Below, in pieces: positions 1 to 10,244 of a DNA stretch of 64,000 nt. Below the pieces are notes generated by a model that worked only from the letters and a program-made list of their open reading frames with translations, was not told the DNA's origin and searched no databases. Position 1 is the first letter of the stretch; each line of letters opens with the position of its first letter. The DNA is from Massilia aurea (lineage in GTDB: Bacteria > Pseudomonadota > Gammaproteobacteria > Burkholderiales > Burkholderiaceae_D). Both the position numbers and the translations under genes were made by a program. The stretch is taken from the NCBI RefSeq assembly GCF_024753205.1, contig NZ_JANUGZ010000002.1:186001-250000 (forward strand). The letters run 5' to 3'.

Positions 1-802
1 CGACCGGATCACGATCGACCGCGCGATAACGCACCTCCACCGCGTACAGGCGGCCCGACACCTCGATCACCGGCGCCGGTTTCAGGTCCGCCCCATCGCC
101 CTTGCCGAAGTGGCGCGCGAAGCGCTCGGCGTCGATCGTCGCCGACGTGATGATGATCTTCAAGTCCGGCCGGCGCGGCATCAGCTGCTTCAGATAGCCG
201 AGCAAAAAGTCGATGTTCAGGCTGCGCTCGTGCGCCTCGTCGATGATGATCGTGTCGTAGTTGCGCAGCAGCGGATCGGTCTGCGTTTCGGCCAGCAGGA
301 TACCGTCGGTCATCAGCTTGACCGACGCGCCCTTTTGCAGCGTGTCGTTGAAGCGCACCTTGAAGCCCACGTGCTCGCCCAGCGGCGTGCCCAGCTCCTG
401 CGCGATGCGCTTGGCGGTGGACGACGCGGCGATCCGGCGCGGCTGCGTGTGGCCGATCAGGCCCTTACTGCCGCGGCCCAGTTCCAGGCAGATCTTCGGC
501 AGCTGGGTGGTCTTGCCCGAACCGGTTTCGCCCGAGACGATGACGACCTGGTTCTCCTGGATCGCCTTGGCGATTTCGGCGCGCCGGCCCGAGACCGGCA
601 AGTCTTCGGGGAAGGTAATCGGCGGCAGCGGATTGCGCTCGCGGGGAACATCCTCGCGGGGCGGGCGCTCCTGGCGTGGCTGCCCCTCGCCACGCGCGCG
701 GCGTGGACGTGGCTGGGCAGGTGCAGGGGCCGCAGTGGCGTTGGAGGTGGCGTCTACGGCGCGCGCCGGTCGTTGCGAAGGCTTGTTACTCTGTTCAGAC
801 AT
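1..802 (-). CDS. hrpA: ATP-dependent RNA helicase HrpA, N-terminal part (runs off the left edge)
   Basis: DEAH-box RNA helicase of the HrpA family, which unwinds RNA using ATP and acts in mRNA processing and ribosome rescue in the cytoplasm. Reading leftward from ATG at 802, the protein opens with about 60 residues of low-complexity Pro/Arg/Ala sequence. Then come the Walker A motif GETGSGKT (about residues 90-97), the Walker B box DEAH within IDEAHERS (about 187-190) and motif III SAT within ITSAT (about 219). Only about 267 codons are in the window; family members are about 1300 residues, so most of the gene lies to the left. It is divergent from argA with about 50 bp between them. The assignment rests on the DEAH box and flanking motifs; HrpB has the same box but is less likely given the long basic N-terminal tail. 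Confidence 0.9.
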   Translation of the reverse strand, partial: MSEQSNKPSQRPARAVDATSNATAAPAPAQPRPRRARGEGQPRQERPPREDVPRERNPLPPITFPEDLPVSGRRAEIAKAIQENQVVIVSGETGSGKTTQLPKICLELGRGSKGLIGHTQPRRIAASSTAKRIAQELGTPLGEHVGFKVRFNDTLQKGASVKLMTDGILLAETQTDPLLRNYDTIIIDEAHERSLNIDFLLGYLKQLMPRRPDLKIIITSATIDAERFARHFGKGDGADLKPAPVIEVSGRLYAVEVRYRAVDRDPV

Positions 803-818
803 TGATTTTTACAAGGTT

Positions 819-849
819 TTGGTGCGCACATCGCGCAGCGAATTATAAT
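819..849 (+). promoter_or_regulatory. Candidate sigma-70 promoter of argA
   Basis: A perfect TATAAT at 844-849 lies in the hrpA-argA gap, with a possible -35 (TTGGTG, 819-824) at a long 19-bp spacing. Transcription would then start at about 856-857, which coincides with the second in-frame ATG of argA. The -10 is seen directly; its use is inferred. Confidence 0.45.
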
Positions 850-856
850 GCGGCAA

Positions 857-2170
857 ATGGAAACTCCTACCCAATTCGTCCAGTGGCTGCGCTCGGTCGC
901 GCCGTACATTCACGCATTCGGCGGCAAGACCTTCGTGGTCGCCTTCCCCGGCGAGCTCGTTGCTGCCGGCGCGCTACCGGTACTGGCGCAGGACTTGTCA
1001 CTCCTGGTTGGCCTGGGCATCCGGATCGTGCTGGTGCACGGCTCGCGTCCACAGGTGGCCGAACAGCTCGATCTGCGTAACGTCGAGGGGCGCTTTCACA
1101 ACGGCGTGCGCGTCACCGACACTGCCGCCCTCGAATGCGCGAAAGAAGCCGCCGGCGAACTGCGCCTCGATATCGAAGCCGCCTTCAGCCAGGGCCTGCC
1201 CAACACGCCGATGTCCAACGCCCAGATCAGCATCGTCTCGGGCAACTTCGTCGTCGCCCGCCCGCTTGGCGTGATCGACGGCGTCGACTTCGAACTCACG
1301 GGCGTCACGCGCAAGATCGCCGCCGAAAAAATCCACCCGATCCTGCAGACCGAAGACAACCTGGTGCTGCTCTCGCCGCTGGGTTTCTCGCCCACCGGTG
1401 AAATCTTCAACCTCACGCTGGAAGACGTCGCCGCATCGGCCGCCATTGCGCTGCACGCCGACAAGCTGATCTTCATTACCGAAACGCCGATGATCGTCGA
1501 CGCGGCCGGCACCGAGATCCGCGAGCTGTCGTCGCACATGGCCGAAGCCGTGCTGCAGGCGGGCTTCCTGTCCGACTCGGCCGCGTTCTACATGCAGCAC
1601 GCGATCAAGGCCTGCAATGCCGGTGTCGATCGCGCCCACATCATTCCATTCGAGATGGACGGCTCGGCGCTGCTCGAGGTCTTCACGCACGATGGCGTGG
1701 GTACCATGATCAGCCACGAGAACCTCGAAAGCCTGCGTCAGGCCACAATTGAGGACGTTGGCGGAATTATCAAGCTCATCGAGCCACTCGAAGCCGACGG
1801 CACGCTGGTGTATCGCGGCCGCGAGCTGATCGAACGCGAGATCGACCAGTTCTCGGTGATTGACCACGATGGCGTGATCTTCGGCTGCGCCGCGCTGTAT
1901 CCGTTCCCCGAATCGAAGATGGGCGAGATGGCCTGCCTGACCGTGAGCCAGGATGCGCAGACGCAGGGCGACGGTGAGCGCATCCTCAAGCACATGGAAA
2001 ACCGCGCCCGCGCGGCCGGCCTGACCAAGCTGTTCGTGCTGACCACGCGCACGTCGCACTGGTTCAAGAAGCGCGGCTTCGTGCCGGCCACGGTGGACGA
2101 CCTGCCGAAAGACAGGCAGCACATGTACAACTGGCAGCGCCGCTCACAGGTCTTGATCAAGACTTTATAA
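857..2170 (+). CDS. argA: Amino-acid N-acetyltransferase (N-acetylglutamate synthase)
   Basis: ArgA makes N-acetylglutamate from glutamate and acetyl-CoA, the first step of arginine biosynthesis, in the cytoplasm. The protein has the classical two-domain build: an N-terminal amino-acid-kinase fold (about residues 1-285, with VHGSRPQV near residue 65) that binds arginine as feedback inhibitor, and a C-terminal GNAT acetyltransferase domain (about 295-437). The length (437 aa) fits the family. Two ATGs are in frame, at 848 and 857. I prefer 857 because METPTQFVQWLRS is the usual betaproteobacterial beginning and because the perfect -10 box overlaps the 848 codon. No Shine-Dalgarno sequence is visible, so the mRNA may be leaderless. 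Confidence 0.95.
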   Translation: METPTQFVQWLRSVAPYIHAFGGKTFVVAFPGELVAAGALPVLAQDLSLLVGLGIRIVLVHGSRPQVAEQLDLRNVEGRFHNGVRVTDTAALECAKEAAGELRLDIEAAFSQGLPNTPMSNAQISIVSGNFVVARPLGVIDGVDFELTGVTRKIAAEKIHPILQTEDNLVLLSPLGFSPTGEIFNLTLEDVAASAAIALHADKLIFITETPMIVDAAGTEIRELSSHMAEAVLQAGFLSDSAAFYMQHAIKACNAGVDRAHIIPFEMDGSALLEVFTHDGVGTMISHENLESLRQATIEDVGGIIKLIEPLEADGTLVYRGRELIEREIDQFSVIDHDGVIFGCAALYPFPESKMGEMACLTVSQDAQTQGDGERILKHMENRARAAGLTKLFVLTTRTSHWFKKRGFVPATVDDLPKDRQHMYNWQRRSQVLIKTL

Positions 2171-2171
2171 T
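2166..2171 (+). promoter_or_regulatory. Candidate -10 box before yggX
   Basis: A perfect TATAAT overlaps the argA stop codon, about 48 bp before the yggX ATG. No convincing -35 lies 16-18 bp upstream, so this may be chance. It would give yggX a transcript separate from argA. Confidence 0.3.
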
Positions 2172-2218
2172 ACGCGTCTTACATGACCGAATCACCGAAC
2201 GAATAACAGGAGTACTCG

Positions 2219-2491
2219 ATGGCCCGCACCGTCCACTGCATCAAACTGAACAAGGAAGCCGAAGGCCTGGATTACCCACCGGTCCCTGGCGAAATGGGCA
2301 AGAAGCTGTACCTGCAGGTGTCGAAAGAAGCCTGGCAGGCATGGCTCAAGCACCAGACCATGCTGATCAACGAAAACCGCCTGAACCTGGCCGACGACCG
2401 CGCGCGCAAATACCTGGCGACGCAGCTGGAGAAGCACTTCTTCGGCGAAGGCGCCGATCAGGCAATGGGCTACGTGCCGCCACCGGTGTAA
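2219..2491 (+). CDS. yggX: Probable Fe(2+)-trafficking / oxidative-damage protection protein YggX
   Basis: A 90-residue cytoplasmic protein of the YggX family, linked to protection of iron-sulfur clusters and iron handling under oxidative stress. The start [18 protein letters not shown], with the conserved Cys at residue 7, and the inner stretch [16 protein letters not shown] are diagnostic. Length is typical of the family (about 90 aa). A good ribosome-binding site (ACAGGAG) precedes the ATG. It follows argA on the same strand after 48 bp and ends just before a strong bidirectional terminator. Confidence 0.95.
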   Translation: MARTVHCIKLNKEAEGLDYPPVPGEMGKKLYLQVSKEAWQAWLKHQTMLINENRLNLADDRARKYLATQLEKHFFGEGADQAMGYVPPPV

Positions 2492-2511
2492 GCACGCCGC
2501 GCTGTGCGCAT

Positions 2512-2556
2512 AAAAAAAATCCCGCTCGGGGCACTGGCCGCGAGCGGGATTTTTTA
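2512..2556. terminator. Bidirectional rho-independent terminator
   Basis: An inverted repeat (AATCCCGCTCG and CGAGCGGGATT, about 13-nt loop) is flanked by an A-run on the left and a T-run on the right. It can therefore stop transcription of yggX from the left and of the lipoprotein gene from the right. It lies exactly in the convergent junction. Confidence 0.9.
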
Positions 2557-2567
2557 CGCCTGGTGTC

Positions 2568-2894
2568 TTACATCCGTTTGCACTGGCGCAGCTCGCAGCG
2601 CGCCATGAACACCTGGCCATTCTGGCACTGCATCCGGTAGACCTCGATCGGCCCCGGCTCGGTCACCAGCCCCGCGCCCTGCATGCTGGTGCAGGCCTGC
2701 GCCTTAGCCAGCTTCTCGACCGTGTGCGACGATTCGCCGACCTTGAACGGCGTGCGCTGGATCGCAGTCACGTCGGTCGATGCAACTGGCGCGGCAACGG
2801 CAGGCTCGGACAGATCGATCGAACTGCCAAAGACTGAACACCCTGCCAGCAAGGCAGCGAGCGAAGAAGCGGACAGCAGCAGCGCACGATTCAT
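2568..2894 (-). CDS. Small putative lipoprotein, function unknown
   Basis: A 108-residue protein with a lipoprotein signal peptide: MNRALLLSASSLAALLAGC, with lipobox LLAGC and Cys19 as the expected lipidation site. The mature part is short and has five further Cys-containing positions clustered near the end (QACTSM, RMQCQNG, ARCELRQCKRM), suggesting one or two disulfides in the periplasm. I do not recognise a named family. I chose the start at 2894 rather than the longer frame because it opens the signal peptide directly. It follows rpiA after 13 bp on the same strand, so the two are probably cotranscribed. The shared terminator at 2512-2556 ends the unit. Confidence 0.8.
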   Translation of the reverse strand: MNRALLLSASSLAALLAGCSVFGSSIDLSEPAVAAPVASTDVTAIQRTPFKVGESSHTVEKLAKAQACTSMQGAGLVTEPGPIEVYRMQCQNGQVFMARCELRQCKRM

Positions 2895-2907
2895 GGTCGG
2901 GTTCCGG

Positions 2908-3585
2908 TTACAGCGACAGGGTCTTGACGCCGTCCGCCGTGCCGAGCAGGCAGACATCGGCGCCGGCTTTGGCGAACAGGCCAACGGCGATCACGCCGAC
3001 GATCTGGTTGATTTTTTCTTCCAGCGCCACCGGATCGGTAATCTTCAGGCCCGCCACATCGATCAGTTCACCGCCGTTGTCGGTGATGAACGCCTGATCG
3101 GTCCCCGGCTTGAGGCGCAGCTTCGGCTGGCCACCCAGCGCCGCCAGCTGGCGCATCACCGAAGCGCGCGCCATCGGGATCACTTCGACCGGCAGCGCGA
3201 ATGCGCCCAGTGTCTCGACCAGCTTGGAACCGTCGGCGATGCAGACAAATTTCTTTGCCACCGACGCGACGATCTTTTCGCGCGTGAGCGCCGCGCCACC
3301 GCCCTTGATCATCGCGCCCTGCGCGTTGATTTCGTCGGCGCCGTCGATGTAGACGGCCATCGATTCGACGTCGTTCAGGTCGAACACGGGGATGCCGTGG
3401 CCGCGCAGGCGGCTTGCCGTGGCTTCGGACGACGCGACGGTGCCCTTGATGCGGTCCTTGATCTTTGCCAGTTCGTCGATGAAGAAGTTGGCGGTCGAGC
3501 CGGTGCCCACACCGATGATTTCACCTTCGACCACGTAATCGATGGCGGCGCGCGCTACGGCTTGTTTCAGTTCGTCTTGAGTCAT
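2908..3585 (-). CDS. rpiA: Ribose-5-phosphate isomerase A
   Basis: RpiA interconverts ribose 5-phosphate and ribulose 5-phosphate in the non-oxidative pentose phosphate pathway. Visible family motifs are the phosphate loop [11 protein letters not shown] (about residues 26-36), the DGADEI motif (about 81-86) and [12 protein letters not shown] (about 94-105), which carries the catalytic Glu. The length of 225 aa is close to that of E. coli RpiA (219). It is divergent from the macA-like gene (about 170 bp between starts) and heads a two-gene unit with the small lipoprotein. It complements zwf, tal and pgi found further along. Confidence 0.97.
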   Translation of the reverse strand: MTQDELKQAVARAAIDYVVEGEIIGVGTGSTANFFIDELAKIKDRIKGTVASSEATASRLRGHGIPVFDLNDVESMAVYIDGADEINAQGAMIKGGGAALTREKIVASVAKKFVCIADGSKLVETLGAFALPVEVIPMARASVMRQLAALGGQPKLRLKPGTDQAFITDNGGELIDVAGLKITDPVALEEKINQIVGVIAVGLFAKAGADVCLLGTADGVKTLSL

Positions 3586-3757
3586 GATGCTTCGGTAAAA
3601 AGGAAATACGCCATTCTAGCGGATCGGCGCCGCCCTTTTTCCAAAATTGGCGGGCCTTCGGCGCCGATTTCAGGCCTGCCAATGCGCCATGCATTGCCAT
3701 TCGCGCACGGGTGCATCAAACTCGGCCTTTATTTGGTATTTATCTGGCATACATACA

Positions 3758-4965
3758 ATGAACATCTTCACCAGGAAGCGCGTTGTCATCGCCGTTGCCG
3801 TCCTCGCCGCCGCCGCCGTCGCCGTTGCCGTCGTCAAGCGCAAGGACGACACCGTACCACCATCGAAATACCGCAGCACCGTCGTCGACCGCGGCGCCAT
3901 CAACCAGACCGTGACCGCCACCGGCACCATTAATCCGGTCGCGCTGATCAATGTCGGCTCGCAGGTGTCGGGCACCGTGGCCGAACTGAACGCCGACTTC
4001 AACGACCGCGTGAAAAAAGGCCAGGTGCTGCTCAAGCTCGAGCCGACCATCTTCAACGCGCAGGTGCGCCAGGCCGAAGCGAACATCGCGTCGGCGCGCG
4101 CCAGCCTGCGCCTGGCCCAGGCCACGTTCGAGCGCAACGAGCAGCTGGTGGCGCAGAACTTCCTGTCCGGCCTCGCGCTCGACCAGTCCAAGCGCGAGAT
4201 GCAGGTCGCGCAGGCGAATCTGACGCTGGCACAGGCGCAGCACGACCGCGCCAGGGCGGACCTGAACAACAGCGTGATTCGCTCGCCGATCGACGGCGTC
4301 GTGATCAAGCGCACGATCGACCTGGGCCAGACCGTGGCGGCGTCGTTCAACACGCCGAACCTGTTCCAGATCGCGCAAGACCTGACCAAGATGCAGATCG
4401 ATACCAGCGTGTCCGAAGCCGACGTCGGCCAGCTCAAGGACGGCCTGCCGGCGCGCTTCGTCGTCGATGCCTATCCCGACCGCGAATTTGCCGCCACGAT
4501 GCGCCAGTTCCGCCTCGCGCCGAACGTCGTGCAGAACGTCGTCACGTACAACGTGGTGCTCGACGTCGACAACGTCGACGAACTGCTCAAGCCCGGCATG
4601 ACGGCGCAGGTGCGGCTGGTGGTGGCGAATCGTCCGGACGTGCTGCGCATCCCGACCACTGCGCTGCGCTTCCGCCTGTCGGAAGAAGAGCAGGAGGCCG
4701 AGCGCAAGCGCAACAAGGACGCCAAACCGGGCGCTGTCGCTGCTCCCCCGCCACCGGTGCCGGTCAAGGACGACGACATCGCGTTTCGCAACGCGAGCGA
4801 CACCACGCGCATCTTCAAGATTTACAAGCTGGACGCAATGAACCACCCGCAACCGGTCGATATCCGCGCCGGCCTGTCGAACTTCCGCTATACCGAAGTC
4901 GTCTCGGGCGACATCACGCCGGGCGACCGCGTCGTCACCCGCTCACTGGCCACGCCGGAGAATCC

Positions 4966-4969
<4 letters not shown>
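3758..4969 (+). CDS. macA: MacA-type periplasmic adaptor of an ABC efflux pump
   Basis: A membrane-fusion protein that links an inner-membrane MacB-type transporter to an outer-membrane channel. The 403-residue protein begins with a basic tip and one hydrophobic anchor (about residues 8-26). A biotinyl-lipoyl-like and coiled-coil section follows (VGSQVSGTVAELNADFNDRVKKGQ, in pieces, about 60-85, then Gln/Ala-rich heptads to about 180), and then a beta-barrel domain. The charged insert about 310-350 (EEEQEAERKRNKDAK, then a proline run) is a hydrophilic linker common in this group. The start at 3758 places the anchor directly at the N-terminus; no clear RBS is visible. It overlaps the ATPase gene by 4 bp (ATGA), indicating translational coupling. 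Confidence 0.88.
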
Positions 4970-5696
<727 letters not shown>

Positions 5697-5700
<4 letters not shown>

Positions 5701-6920
5701 ACCTGGTCCAGGTCCTGATCGAGTCGTTCCGTTCAATGGCGGCCAACCGGCTGCGCACTGCCCTGACGATGCTGGGCATCGTGATCGGCATCGCATCGGT
5801 CGTGCTGCTGCTGGCACTGGGCGACAGCATGCAGCGCTTCATCGGCAAGCAGTTGCAGATGCTGGGCACGAACATGGTCTACGTGATGCCGGGGGGCGAC
5901 CGCACGGCCGCCCAGCGCGCCCGCGAAGGCAAGGTCGCGGTGCTCACGCTGGACGATGCCGAAGCACTCAACGCGCTGCCCAGCCTGACCGGCGCCGCGC
6001 CGGCGCTGCAGGGCAGCTTCAAGGTCACGGCCGGCAACGAGAACGCCAGCAGCATGGTCATCGGCGTGACGCCGGCGATGTTCACGATCCGTAACTGGAA
6101 GGTCGACCAGGGCACACTGTTCAGCGAAAGCGACGTGCGCGCCAGCGCGCGCCTGGTGGTGATCGGCCAGAAGGTGGCGGACCAGTTCTTTTACCGCGCC
6201 GACCCACTCGGAAAGCTCCTGCGCATCGAGAACGTCGCGTTCCAGGTGGTGGGCGTGCTGGCCGGCGAAGGCCGCCAGACCGACGGCACCGACCTGGCCG
6301 AACAGATCCTGGTGCCGATCACGGCGGCCAGCGCCAACCTGGTCAAGTCGCCGTTTCCGCAGAATGTCCACTACATCAATGCGCAGGGCCGGCCCGGGGT
6401 GGCGATGACGGATGCGATCGAGGACATCAAGGAAGTCATCCGCAGCCGGCACCGGATCCGCGTCGACGATCCCGACGACTTCCGGGTACAGAACCTCAAT
6501 ACCATCGCCGAGACGGCCAACAAGATCACGGCCGGCGTGGCGCTGCTGCTTGGTCTGATCGGCGCGATCTCGCTGCTGGTTGGCGGCATCGGCATCATGA
6601 ACATCATGCTGGTGTCGGTGACCGAGCGCACGCGCGAGATCGGCATCCGCATGGCCATCGGCGCGCGGCCCAACGACGTGCTGATGCAGTTCCTGGCCGA
6701 GGCGGTGGTGATCTGCCTGGCCGGTGGCCTGGTCGGCATTGCCATTGCCGCCGGCGGCGCGGCGCTGATCACGAAGTTTGCCGATTTTGAGGTCTATCTC
6801 ACCATCAGCGCGGTGATGGTGGCGTGCGGGTTTGCCACGGCGGTGGGCGTGTTCTTCGGCTTTTATCCGGCCCGGCGCGCCTCGCGTCTGCTGCCGGTGG
6901 ATTGCCTGCGCTATGAATGA
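5697..6920 (+). CDS. MacB/FtsX-type ABC transporter permease
   Basis: A 407-residue inner-membrane permease that pairs with the ATPase encoded immediately upstream. Topology is typical: one N-terminal membrane segment (about residues 17-40, ALTMLGIVIGIASVVLLLA), a large periplasmic MacB-core domain, then three C-terminal segments. The first of these includes GVALLLGLIGAISLLVGGIG. The cytoplasmic coupling motif ERTREIGIRMAIGARPNDV follows it. The protein ends with the usual PARRASRLLPVDCLRYE tail. The substrate (antibiotic, lipopeptide, siderophore or lipoprotein) cannot be told from sequence. No outer-membrane partner is encoded next to it; the TolC-like protein at 37.6 kb could serve. Confidence 0.93.
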
Positions 6921-6949
6921 CATCCTCCCGGAACAACAGGAGTCCGGGA

Positions 6950-7423
6950 TCAGGAAAAGAAGCGCGGGTCGTACGTCCAGCGCTTGAGGGTCGTTGCGAC
7001 GATCGTTCCGGCATCGCCGTGGTGCGGATTGATCAGCACATTGTATTCGTCCGGCACGATGACGGAAGGGACAAGCAGGAGCGCCGAGTCGCCCGATGCA
7101 ATCCAGGCGTCGCCAGTGGTCCGGGCGGCCAGGCCTGCCGGAATCGCATCCCAACCGCCGGGCAGCGGATCGAGCACCCGACGCGCATCCCACACCCGGT
7201 CCGGAATGTCGATCCGCACCAGATAGCGATTGAACGGCAGGCCGCCGCTACGCAGGTAATGTACGGTTTCGAGCGTGGCCAGCGCGATATTCATGGCGCA
7301 GTACACGACGGGTGTTCCTTTGCTGTTCCAGCGCCCGCCCGTCATCTTGGCGCCGGTGCCATTCAGATCATTGGCGGCATAGGTCGGCGCTTCGACTGCA
7401 ATGCGCCACACCGCCACGGTCAC
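6950..7423 (-). CDS. RES-domain toxin (NAD+-degrading type) of a toxin-antitoxin pair
   Basis: A 157-residue RES-domain protein. Characterised members of this family (P. putida Res, M. tuberculosis MbcT) consume NAD+ and arrest growth. The fold markers are visible: MTVAVWRIA near the N-terminus, GGRWNSKGTPVVYCA (about 29-43), an ALATLETVHYL helix (about 47-57) with the conserved Glu, and the PDEYNVLINPHH strand near residue 125. The conserved Arg, Tyr and Glu appear present, so the protein is probably active. Its ATG overlaps the stop of the antitoxin gene upstream by 4 bp (ATGA). This antitoxin-first order with coupling is typical of RES/Xre loci. Confidence 0.88.
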   Translation of the reverse strand: MTVAVWRIAVEAPTYAANDLNGTGAKMTGGRWNSKGTPVVYCAMNIALATLETVHYLRSGGLPFNRYLVRIDIPDRVWDARRVLDPLPGGWDAIPAGLAARTTGDAWIASGDSALLLVPSVIVPDEYNVLINPHHGDAGTIVATTLKRWTYDPRFFS

Positions 7424-7959
7424 GCGTACGCCCCGCTCTGGCTCATGGACAGCAGTTCGGCGACGAGTTTCTGCCCCTCGAATGTATCCATGTAGCTGGC
7501 CGGAGTTGCGCCGGCCAGCGCCGGCAGTGGACTGGTCAGCCAGTCGGAAACCCAGCGGGCTGCATTAAATCCGGCCGGATCGCCGGACTGCTCGACCATG
7601 GTCTGCACCATGCCAATCAGGGCTTCGACGCCCAGTACCCGTTCAGACTCGTCGCTGGACAGCAGCGTCGCGTCTTTTTCCTTGCGACTGATGGTGGCAC
7701 GGGACAGCCCGAGGCTGGACAACAGATACTCTTTGCTCATGCCCATGCGCGCCGACAGGCTGCTGATCGTTGCGGCAGAGATACCCTGGCGGATGACCGC
7801 AATGCGTGCCTGAGGATCGAGGCGATAGACTTGCACGCCGTCGCTGACTGTGGCGTTGCGGGCAACCGTTTGCGGCTGAACGCGCTTCACCATGCTGGCG
7901 CCGGCACGGGCTTTGCGAGGTGCCGGGGCGACTTCTGCCAATACCTTGGGATTTGACAT
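7420..7959 (-). CDS. Xre/MbcA/ParS-type antitoxin (DUF2384)
   Basis: A 179-residue antitoxin matched to the RES toxin. The N-terminal 40 residues are basic and Ala-rich. A Xre-like helix-turn-helix lies in the middle (LSARMGMSKEYLLSSLGLSRATISR split across about residues 70-95). The C-terminal part (about 108-175: VLGVEALIGMV, ARWVSDWLTSPLPALAG, SYMDTFEGQKLV) is the DUF2384 toxin-binding domain, whose tail usually plugs the toxin active site. The start at 7959 is fixed by a very good RBS (AAAGGAG, 6 nt before ATG); the open frame extends further upstream without one. It probably represses its own promoter. Confidence 0.87.
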   Translation of the reverse strand: MSNPKVLAEVAPAPRKARAGASMVKRVQPQTVARNATVSDGVQVYRLDPQARIAVIRQGISAATISSLSARMGMSKEYLLSSLGLSRATISRKEKDATLLSSDESERVLGVEALIGMVQTMVEQSGDPAGFNAARWVSDWLTSPLPALAGATPASYMDTFEGQKLVAELLSMSQSGAYA

Positions 7960-8307
7960 GATCGTCTCCTTTAAGACGGAAGTATAGATCAAATGAGTCA
8001 AAATGCAAATGCCGGGCGGTCTGGGCTGCGTGTTGAATAGATCCACCTTCCATAGCCCCGCGTTATGGCCGATCCATTCTCCGGCATTGGTTCGTCGATA
8101 ACTCAGATATGCAATCGTTATCGAATAATAACAACCAAGTATCATATTGTTTCGCACAAGCAACAATTATCGATATTACCGGATTTATTGATGTCCAACC
8201 GGCGTGCCTGCGTTTACGCTTGCCGCTGTGCACCTGCGTTCCCGGCACGATGCACACCCCGGCTTCATCAGATTGTCGGGGCATCACTTGCTACCTGAAC
8301 GGATACT
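7960..8307. other. 348-bp divergent intergenic region, AT-rich in its second half
   Basis: This gap holds the operon promoter of the RES/Xre pair on the left and the promoter region of the first chemoreceptor on the right. From about 8098 to 8200 it is clearly AT-richer than its surroundings (GTTATCGAATAATAAC and CAACAATTATCGATATTACC). I found no convincing sigma-28 box, gene or RNA; short frames on both strands here look like chance. Confidence 0.5.
7981..8009 (-). promoter_or_regulatory. Candidate promoter of the antitoxin-toxin operon
   Basis: Read on the minus strand, a -10 TATACT (7981-7986) and a -35 TTTGCA (8004-8009) are separated by 17 bp, and lie about 22 bp before the antitoxin ATG. 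The spacer contains short TTGA/TGAT direct repeats that could bind the Xre protein. Confidence 0.5.
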
Positions 8308-9984
8308 ATGAAAATCAATGATCTTAAAATCGGCGTTCGCCTTGGCGGCGCTTTTGCCGCCGTTCTCGCCCTGATGGTCCTGATGCTGGGCGTCGCCTTC
8401 TGGCAGCTCGAGCGGATCGCCGACGCCAAGCAGACCATGGCGCAAACGTCCTACCGCGCCAAGCTGGCCAAGGAGTGGAGCCAGGGCACCGTCACCAACA
8501 GCGTCAGCACCGTTGCCAAGTACAAGAGTGTCGATCCGGTCGACGAGAAGTACCACGACGCGCAGATGAAAGTCATCAGCGACAAGGCAGGCAAGCTGCA
8601 GAAAGAACTCGAATCCCTGATCCAGAGCGAACAGGGCAAGGCGCTGCTGGCGGAAATCGCAACCGAACGCGCCAAGTATTCGGTCATGCGCAACGAGGGC
8701 TTCAAGATGAAGAGCGCGCTTGGCGCCGACAACGCCGAGGTCAAGGCGTTCTTCGAGACCAAGGTCATTCCCGAAATGCGCATCTACGTTGCCACCATCG
8801 AGAAACTTGCGGCCTACCAAGAGCAATTGTTCACTGATGCGGACACCAGCATCGACGCCATCGTCGTGTCGGCAACGCGCATCCTGATCGGCCTGGGCAT
8901 CGCTGCGCTGGCCATCGGTGCAGCCTGCGGCTGGCTGCTCACGCGCAGCATCACGCGTCCGTTGGCGCATGCAGTGGGCCTGGCGCGCCAGGTGGCCTCG
9001 GGCGACCTGACAGCGGATATCCGCGCCGAATCGCGCGACGAAGTGGGCGACCTGGTGCTGGCGCTCAAGACCATGAACGACAACCTGCTCAAGACCGTGA
9101 CTGAAGTGCGCGCCGGCACCGAGACCATCGTCACCGCATCGCAGCAGATCGCCTCGGGCAATCTCGACCTGTCGTCGCGTACCGAGCAGCAGGCCAGCTC
9201 GCTCGAAGAGACGGCGTCGTCAATGGAAGAACTGACCAGCACCGTGCGTCAGAACGCCGACAATGCACGCCAGGCCAATGTGCTGGCCAAGAATGCATCG
9301 CAGATCGCCGCGCATGGCGGTGAAGTCGTGTCGCAGGTGGTATCCACGATGGCGTCGATCAACGCGTCGTCGAAAAAGATCGGCGACATCATCGCCGTCA
9401 TCGACGGCATCGCGTTCCAGACGAATATCCTGGCCCTGAATGCAGCAGTGGAAGCCGCGCGCGCCGGTGAACAGGGCCGCGGCTTTGCCGTGGTGGCGAG
9501 CGAGGTGCGCAACCTCGCGCAGCGCTCGGCCGCGGCGGCAAAGGAAATTCGCGGCCTGATCAGCGACTCGGTCACGAAGGTCGAGGCCGGTGGCCGCCTG
9601 GTCGATGAAGCCGGTGTGACGATGCAGGAAATCGTGCAGGGCATCGGGCGCGTGACTGAGATCATGGCGGACATCACGTTGGCCAGCGCCGAACAGTCAA
9701 CAGGCATCGAGCAGGTCAACGAAGCGATCACGCAGATGGATGGCGTGACGCAGCAGAATGCGGCGCTGGTGGAAGAAGCCGCGGCGGCCGCCGCATCGCT
9801 GCAGGAACAGGCGACGACACTGGCGCAGTTGGTCAGCGTGTTCAATGTCGGTCATGGCAGGCCGGGTGCTATGCGCCAGGCTGCGCAGCCGACCGTGGCC
9901 GGGCGTTCGCTGGCCGTGCGCAGCGCAGCACCATCGCGCACCAATGTCGAGCGAGTCGAGGACGAAGAAGACGCCATCGCCTGA
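8308..9984 (+). CDS. Methyl-accepting chemotaxis protein (4HB type), copy 1
   Basis: A 558-residue transmembrane chemoreceptor that signals through CheW/CheA. Order: short cytoplasmic start [15 protein letters not shown]1 (about 11-32), a four-helix-bundle periplasmic domain (about 33-188), TM2 (about 189-211), HAMP (about 212-265), and a long coiled-coil signalling domain. The conserved hairpin tip is [21 protein letters not shown] (in two pieces, about 368-390). The end lacks the NWETF-type CheR/CheB tether pentapeptide. It is the first of two tandem receptors, and its cytoplasmic half is nearly identical to that of the copy at 10245. The ligand is unknown. Confidence 0.95.
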   Translation: MKINDLKIGVRLGGAFAAVLALMVLMLGVAFWQLERIADAKQTMAQTSYRAKLAKEWSQGTVTNSVSTVAKYKSVDPVDEKYHDAQMKVISDKAGKLQKELESLIQSEQGKALLAEIATERAKYSVMRNEGFKMKSALGADNAEVKAFFETKVIPEMRIYVATIEKLAAYQEQLFTDADTSIDAIVVSATRILIGLGIAALAIGAACGWLLTRSITRPLAHAVGLARQVASGDLTADIRAESRDEVGDLVLALKTMNDNLLKTVTEVRAGTETIVTASQQIASGNLDLSSRTEQQASSLEETASSMEELTSTVRQNADNARQANVLAKNASQIAAHGGEVVSQVVSTMASINASSKKIGDIIAVIDGIAFQTNILALNAAVEAARAGEQGRGFAVVASEVRNLAQRSAAAAKEIRGLISDSVTKVEAGGRLVDEAGVTMQEIVQGIGRVTEIMADITLASAEQSTGIEQVNEAITQMDGVTQQNAALVEEAAAAAASLQEQATTLAQLVSVFNVGHGRPGAMRQAAQPTVAGRSLAVRSAAPSRTNVERVEDEEDAIA

Positions 9985-9997
9985 TGCTGTCTGCTAC

Positions 9998-10018
9998 AAC
10001 GGGCCGCGCCGGCCCGTT
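9998..10018 (+). terminator. Hairpin after chemoreceptor copy 1
   Basis: Inverted repeat AACGGGCC / GGCCCGTT with a 5-nt loop, 14 nt after the stop codon. There is no T-run, so it may be a weak or rho-assisted terminator. Confidence 0.35.
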
Positions 10019-10244
10019 ATGGCGCCTGAAATAACCATCTTTACAACGTTATTATGCGCGTTACCTGCCCAAGGTAATGTTCACATATTATTTCGTTTAC
10101 TCCCAGCAACACATTCAACGAATTTTTCATTCCCACTGTCAATACGCCTCGATCAGGGATTATTCTGAAACAAGGATTGCCTGTAAGTACAATTATCTGA
10201 AGGCATCCACGATCGTCTCCCCCATTGTCAGGAATGGAATAGAA

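Noticed and set aside
8095..8102. GTCGATAA before the first chemoreceptor as a sigma-28 -10 box
   Set aside because: No TAAAG-like -35 lies at the needed distance.
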